Assembly: GCA_028716365.1 (NCBI GenBank)
Contig: JAQUPZ010000013.1
Coordinates: 1-64,000, forward strand
Length of the DNA: 64,000 nucleotides
Direction of reading: 5' to 3'
From: Kiritimatiellia bacterium
GTDB lineage: Bacteria > Verrucomicrobiota > Kiritimatiellia > UBA8416 > YA12-FULL-48-11
Made by a program: the position numbers and the translations under genes. The number at the start of each line of letters is the position of its first letter. Position 1 is the stretch's first letter. Below, piece after piece: positions 60,418 to 64,000 of this stretch. The notes under the pieces are model-generated. The model was not told where the DNA came from. It worked only from the letters and a program-made list of their open reading frames with translations, and did no database searches.

Positions 60418-61545
60418 TTAATCCAGTAGTTTCGGCGGCGGTCTTGGCTGTACTTTTGTTCCCGGCGGCGGGGGAGGCGGAACAACTATCTGATGTACCT
60501 GGACAGGCTGATTAATACTTGTTCCCCAGGCGGTTCCGTAAAGTATGTGCCAGCCGGATGGAATCTTGTACTTATCGGCTATGGCACGGGCTTCAAGGTA
60601 GATATCGAAAGAATCGGGATGTACCAGGAACTGGGCGAATTTCTTTTGTTTCCGCGTACTGATGGTTGTAATTACTGCTCTGTATTTTGAAGTACTCATA
60701 ACAATACGATCCTTTGTTTCGCCACCGCCGGCGAGCGCCTCGAGAAGCAGGATAATTGCTTTTGATTGATCGTAGGTCCTGATCTTGACCTTGAACTCAT
60801 TTGAAATCAGCGGGTTCTTGGTAAAATTTTCCGTTATTTTCTTACCGTCATATTCATCTATTTCTTCGGTCTTGGACTTTGCAGAGCTTTTCTTTTTGGG
60901 GTTGGGATCTTTCCATCTGAACATTGACTTATTGGCCACGATTCTGTCCCTGGCGGCTTTCTGAATGGCCTCCAGGTTGATGCAGATAAGCCTGTTATTT
61001 TTACAGAAAAAATAAACAGGTTCATATCCCGCGTCGACAGGGTGAGGATCGGGAAGGGAAATGAATGTACCGGGAGGAACTTTCGGGTCAGGCGTCTTGT
61101 TAAGAAGGGCCATGATCCGGGCCAGTTCCTTGTCCGTATTTGAAAACTGTGTTTCCAGTTCCGGGATTTTCTTTTTTAATTGATCAAGAAGCTTCTGGGC
61201 TTCTTCGACACTCATGGATACCTGTGGCAACTGTACGTCCTTGGCTGCTATTTCAACTGACAGGGTACTTTTTATTATCTTGAGTTTTTCTTCCAAAACA
61301 CGCAGTTGCTCTTCCAGTTTCTTTCTGAGTACAGCCAGTTCTTGTGCCTTTTCCCTGGCTTTTTTGATATCATTTTCGTTTATTTCAAATGCTTCGGGAT
61401 TTTTTTCACGGATTCTTTCGACTGCGTCGCCTACACCCATCTGCATAAGCGCAAGGAGGATGACCAGGAATCCCACAACGTTGGTCAGGGTATCCAGAAG
61501 GGAGTCCAGATTCAGTCCTGTACTGCCATTTTTTCGCCTGCTCAT
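60418..61545 (-). CDS. ExbD-like protein with long periplasmic coiled coil (1)
   Basis: The 375-residue protein has one N-terminal membrane helix (LDSLLDTLTNVVGFLVILLALMQMG) that keeps an acidic residue where ExbD/TolR/MotB carry their proton-binding Asp. A coiled coil follows (about 55-150, IKKAREKAQELAVLRKKLEEQ). The C-terminal domain ends in a proline-rich tail (VVPPPPPPGTKVQPRPPP). It overlaps the preceding gene by four bases. It should form a proton-driven energiser with the TolQ-like protein. Confidence 0.8.
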   Translation of the reverse strand: MSRRKNGSTGLNLDSLLDTLTNVVGFLVILLALMQMGVGDAVERIREKNPEAFEINENDIKKAREKAQELAVLRKKLEEQLRVLEEKLKIIKSTLSVEIAAKDVQLPQVSMSVEEAQKLLDQLKKKIPELETQFSNTDKELARIMALLNKTPDPKVPPGTFISLPDPHPVDAGYEPVYFFCKNNRLICINLEAIQKAARDRIVANKSMFRWKDPNPKKKSSAKSKTEEIDEYDGKKITENFTKNPLISNEFKVKIRTYDQSKAIILLLEALAGGGETKDRIVMSTSKYRAVITTISTRKQKKFAQFLVHPDSFDIYLEARAIADKYKIPSGWHILYGTAWGTSINQPVQVHQIVVPPPPPPGTKVQPRPPPKLLD

Positions 61546-62363
61546 GGCTTCTTCTCCGTGCTGTTTACATCGAAAAGACCAAGGTCGATCATTCCATCGC
61601 CCACAACGGGCAGTTTGCCGTAACGTGTTCCGGCGGCATCAGCAATGGTACTTGCCTCGAGGAACGTCAAAATGCCGCCGCTTCGAACCAGAAAAATAAT
61701 GGTGGAATCCGGCTGGGACTTTACACGCTCAAGAAGAGATGCGTATGCGGCATCGGTTTTGAGTACGGTTTTGCTGATTCGTCTGGATTCCTTGCTGTCA
61801 TAAGTGACAATACTGTCAGATGTACATTCGATGAAAAATGGCTTGAGACCTGTGGCCGAACCGGAAGGACGAACGGTAACTGTCGCCCCTACCGGTTTCT
61901 TTTTTTTGGCGAGTTCAGCCTGTTTGGCTTCTATTTCCTTTTTCACCCGCGCAATATCAATGTTCAGCTGGTCTGCTTTCGTCTTTAACTTCCCGGCCTC
62001 GGTAGCTATCTCGGCGACCTTTTTCCGTTTCTCGATGTCTTTCTCCAGATCCACTTTCTTTTTCTTAAGCGATTCCGAATCAAGGGTGATCCGACGCAGC
62101 TGCTTTTCCAGCTCCTCGATTAGTTTCTTCAGCCGCTCGATCTCATTCTTGTCAGCATTGATCTGGGCCTGGATCTGCTTGAAAGTCGTAAGGCGGGCCT
62201 CGGCTTTAATATTTTCTTCTTCTGAACCCTTGTCGCCTGGACTGATCTGGCGAAGTGCCAGTGCGGCGATGAGCATTGTAAGAGTTCCTATCAGACATGT
62301 GAGGATACTGAGGAATGGGAAAAGCGATACGGCGTCACTCTGTTCTCTGTTGCGTTTCGACAT
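61542..62363 (-). CDS. ExbD-like protein with coiled coil, lacking the membrane Asp (2)
   Basis: The 273-residue protein has one membrane helix (LFPFLSILTCLIGTLTMLIA), where the usual Asp position has only neutral residues. A lysine- and glutamate-rich coiled coil (about 50-160) is followed by a C-terminal alpha/beta domain (KPFFIECTSDSIVTYDS, TIIFLVRSGGILTFLEA). The end of that domain resembles other planctomycete ExbD-like proteins. It probably pairs with its neighbour in one complex. Confidence 0.78.
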   Translation of the reverse strand: MSKRNREQSDAVSLFPFLSILTCLIGTLTMLIAALALRQISPGDKGSEEENIKAEARLTTFKQIQAQINADKNEIERLKKLIEELEKQLRRITLDSESLKKKKVDLEKDIEKRKKVAEIATEAGKLKTKADQLNIDIARVKKEIEAKQAELAKKKKPVGATVTVRPSGSATGLKPFFIECTSDSIVTYDSKESRRISKTVLKTDAAYASLLERVKSQPDSTIIFLVRSGGILTFLEASTIADAAGTRYGKLPVVGDGMIDLGLFDVNSTEKKP

Positions 62364-62410
62364 GGTTGTACCTGTACCCCTTTTCGATAACTCCTGTTAC
62401 CGGTAATTCC

Positions 62411-63874
62411 TCACTTTCTGCCGTGGTCATTCTTTCCGAATATGCGTTTCCAGAATGAAGGTTGTCCGCCGGGAATTTCCACGGTTTCTTCGCCGAGTCT
62501 TTCGAGCCCCTTGTTGAGCTGTTCAAAAATGAGTTTCAGGTTCTGGCTTGTGGCTTCCGTAAGCAGTTTGAGCTGGTCCATCTCGTTCTTCTGGAGTACA
62601 ACCATTTTCTCCTGCATGGAATTTATTGCCTTCAAATTTATCGAGTTCTTAGTGGTTATTCCAGCAATCGTGAGCTGGATTGTTTCCAACTGTTGTTCAT
62701 ACTTTTCCTGCAGACGCGCGTGGACTTGTTCCCAGCTTTCAACAACCTGGTTGCTGAGTCCTACGCCCATTTCTTCAAATTTTGATTTCCACGCTTCTAT
62801 TTCGGTCTGGTGAAGGGCAAACGTCTGTTCCATGACGGTGCGCATATTCTCTGTAAGGCCAGACAAAGGGTCATTCTTGTCGACGTCGCTCTTCATTTCG
62901 TTAAGGCGCTTCAACAGGTTTTCGTTGCAGAATTCGTCTATCGTATTGAGGAGATCCTCTTCGGCTTTCTGCATTGAGCTCGTGAAGAACATCAGCGGTA
63001 CGGCCATGATGAGAGCTATTAGGGTGGTGTCGAAGGCCACGGCCAGGCCGACAGTTATTTTCCCCAGGGAGCCTTTCAGCACGGATATATCCGCGGCTCC
63101 TTCGAGGCCGGAAGCGAAACCGCCAACGGCACTGCCGAGACCCTGCACTGTGCCTATGAAACCAAGGATGGGAATGGCCCATATGAATATTTTCAGCAGC
63201 GTATAACTTGACTGCACGGCGTTTGCGTCAACGTCTGACTGGGAAGACAGCACCGTTGCAACTTCCGGATTGCTGTTACGGACACGGAAATGCTCAAGTG
63301 CCCGCAGGACGCGGATTGTCAGGAAGCTCTCAGATGCCTTGGCTTTCAGTTTGCGGGCATTATCGATGAACTGGTCGATCGTTTCCTGCGTGATGTCCGG
63401 TGATATTTCCTCCGGCAGTATGTCGAAAAGCATACATTGCTTCTGCCTGGCGAGTTTCCGCGATTTGAAGATCAGTATTGCCACGGACCACCACATCAGG
63501 AATACCTCCGCGAAGGGGACCCATCCGCGTTGAAGGAAAAGCGCGGCGAAATATGTGTTCTTGATCATGAGGACAAAGAGGTAGAAAACAATGGTGAAAC
63601 CCAGTCCCACGAGTCCAGTGACGATTGAGTTGACATTGGTGCCATCCACATCCGATCCTATGCCCTTCTTTCCCGGCGTCCTGCCGCTGGTTGTTTTCAC
63701 CCTCGACGATTTCTGAGATCCACCGGATTGGATAGTTTCCTGGAAATCATCGGCGTCCTGCGGTAAACCGGGCAAAACGAACCTGGTATTACATCCGGGA
63801 CAACGAGCGTACTTTCCTGCGAGACTTTCATCGCATTGCATTCGTTGATCACAATTTGGGCAGTTGAATTTCAT
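62411..63874 (-). CDS. MotA/TolQ/ExbB proton-channel protein with N-terminal zinc ribbon
   Basis: The 487-residue protein has an MJ0042-type zinc ribbon (FNCPNCDQRMQCDES, ARCPGCNTRF), two membrane helices (about 85-105 and 120-140), a cytoplasmic loop and the conserved channel helices WAIPILGFIGTVQGLGSAVGG and ITVGLAVAFDTTLIALIMAVPL. A long coiled C-terminus follows (about 330-470). It forms the ion channel of the ExbB/ExbD-like complex. It is the first full gene of the operon, with AAGGAC before the ATG. Confidence 0.92.
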   Translation of the reverse strand: MKFNCPNCDQRMQCDESLAGKYARCPGCNTRFVLPGLPQDADDFQETIQSGGSQKSSRVKTTSGRTPGKKGIGSDVDGTNVNSIVTGLVGLGFTIVFYLFVLMIKNTYFAALFLQRGWVPFAEVFLMWWSVAILIFKSRKLARQKQCMLFDILPEEISPDITQETIDQFIDNARKLKAKASESFLTIRVLRALEHFRVRNSNPEVATVLSSQSDVDANAVQSSYTLLKIFIWAIPILGFIGTVQGLGSAVGGFASGLEGAADISVLKGSLGKITVGLAVAFDTTLIALIMAVPLMFFTSSMQKAEEDLLNTIDEFCNENLLKRLNEMKSDVDKNDPLSGLTENMRTVMEQTFALHQTEIEAWKSKFEEMGVGLSNQVVESWEQVHARLQEKYEQQLETIQLTIAGITTKNSINLKAINSMQEKMVVLQKNEMDQLKLLTEATSQNLKLIFEQLNKGLERLGEETVEIPGGQPSFWKRIFGKNDHGRK

Positions 63875-63900
63875 TTTGGCCGTCCTTTCGGTTATTGTAT

Positions 63901-63975
63901 CTAAAAGCTGTCAGTGAGTTGATCACGGTCATATCGATTGACGAGAATTGCATCCATTAATTCCCTGGTCCACAT
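63901..63975 (-). CDS. Possible 24-residue small protein upstream of the ExbB-like gene
   Basis: ATG at 63975 follows a strong ribosome site (AAGGAGGAATTCGCA). The peptide MWTRELMDAILVNRYDRDQL continues to TDSF and a TAG at 63901, 27 bases before the ExbB-like ATG. It may be a small protein, a translated leader or the start of a broken gene. Confidence 0.4.
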   Translation of the reverse strand: MWTRELMDAILVNRYDRDQLTDSF

Positions 63976-64000
63976 TGCGAATTCCTCCTTGTTCGTCCTT

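Noticed and set aside
1-64000. tRNA and rRNA genes
   Set aside because: No T-arm motif with a matching acceptor stem and no rRNA conserved segments were found by eye on either strand. A covariance-model search would settle this.

Overview
The window looks like a chromosomal segment from a heterotrophic Gram-negative bacterium of the PVC group (Lentisphaerae, Kiritimatiellae, Verrucomicrobia or Planctomycetes; I cannot choose between them by eye). The reasons are many exported proteins with twin-arginine (Tat) type N-termini (x-R-R-x-F/V/I-L), several Gfo/Idh/MocA proteins, two DUF4838 proteins, BNR sialidase-like propellers, xylose-isomerase-like TIM barrels, a XylR-type AraC regulator and a TolQ-like channel with an N-terminal zinc ribbon. 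Base composition is near 50% GC, except for one clearly GC-richer gene at 17.1-18.6 kb. I saw no rRNA, tRNA, CRISPR array or intact transposase.

Layout. 0-2.5 kb: the end of a PQQ-type propeller gene and a Tat-exported sialidase-like protein. 2.7-10.6 kb: a complete tripartite RND efflux operon on the minus strand, led by a 99-residue protein and facing a divergent sigma-54 activator; a good -24/-12 promoter and palindromic upstream sites lie between them. 10.7-20.9 kb: exported sugar-isomerase-like proteins, a sialidase-like protein, a URO-D family methyltransferase-like protein, an L,D-transpeptidase-like protein, a GC-rich ceramidase-like gene, a cysteine-rich duplicated Tat protein and an exported RidA. 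20.9-31.4 kb: a minus-strand catabolic series (DUF4838/LamG lipoprotein, two Gfo/Idh/MocA proteins, MFS transporter, enolase-superfamily enzyme, double SGNH hydrolase). 31.6-39.5 kb: a CBM9-like protein, a DUF5696-like glycosidase candidate, a CE15-like double esterase, an ankyrin/membrane pair and a XylR-type regulator. 39.6-48.3 kb: a plus-strand operon with DUF4838, a six-hairpin glycosidase and a fusion of a GKRP/MurQ-like module to a glycosidase-like module. 48.3-55.1 kb: GH2, heparinase II/III-like and GH109-like genes. 55.2-58.2 kb: the transhydrogenase operon. 58.5-60.2 kb: a TolB-like propeller and an exported methyltransferase. 60.4-64 kb: an ExbB/ExbD-like energiser operon.

Taken together, 20-55 kb reads as a locus for breaking down acidic, probably uronate-containing, acylated glycans: esterases, polysaccharide lyase, exo-glycosidases, oxidoreductases, an MFS importer and a dedicated regulator, with no SusC/SusD pair. 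The substrate is inference.

The most unusual signals are: (1) a dispersed element of about 55 bp, seven copies, always in the same orientation at the 5' end of genes for exported proteins. In three copies it is the start and N-terminus of the protein, and in four it forms a short upstream ORF with a related peptide; (2) an exported GKRP/MurQ-like double-SIS protein fused to a glycosidase-like domain; (3) a decayed copy of the 3' end of a DUF4838 gene between two later genes; (4) the sigma-54 control region of the efflux operon; (5) two related divergent intergenic regions at 15.6-15.9 and 20.0-20.3 kb, one ending in a truncated gene.
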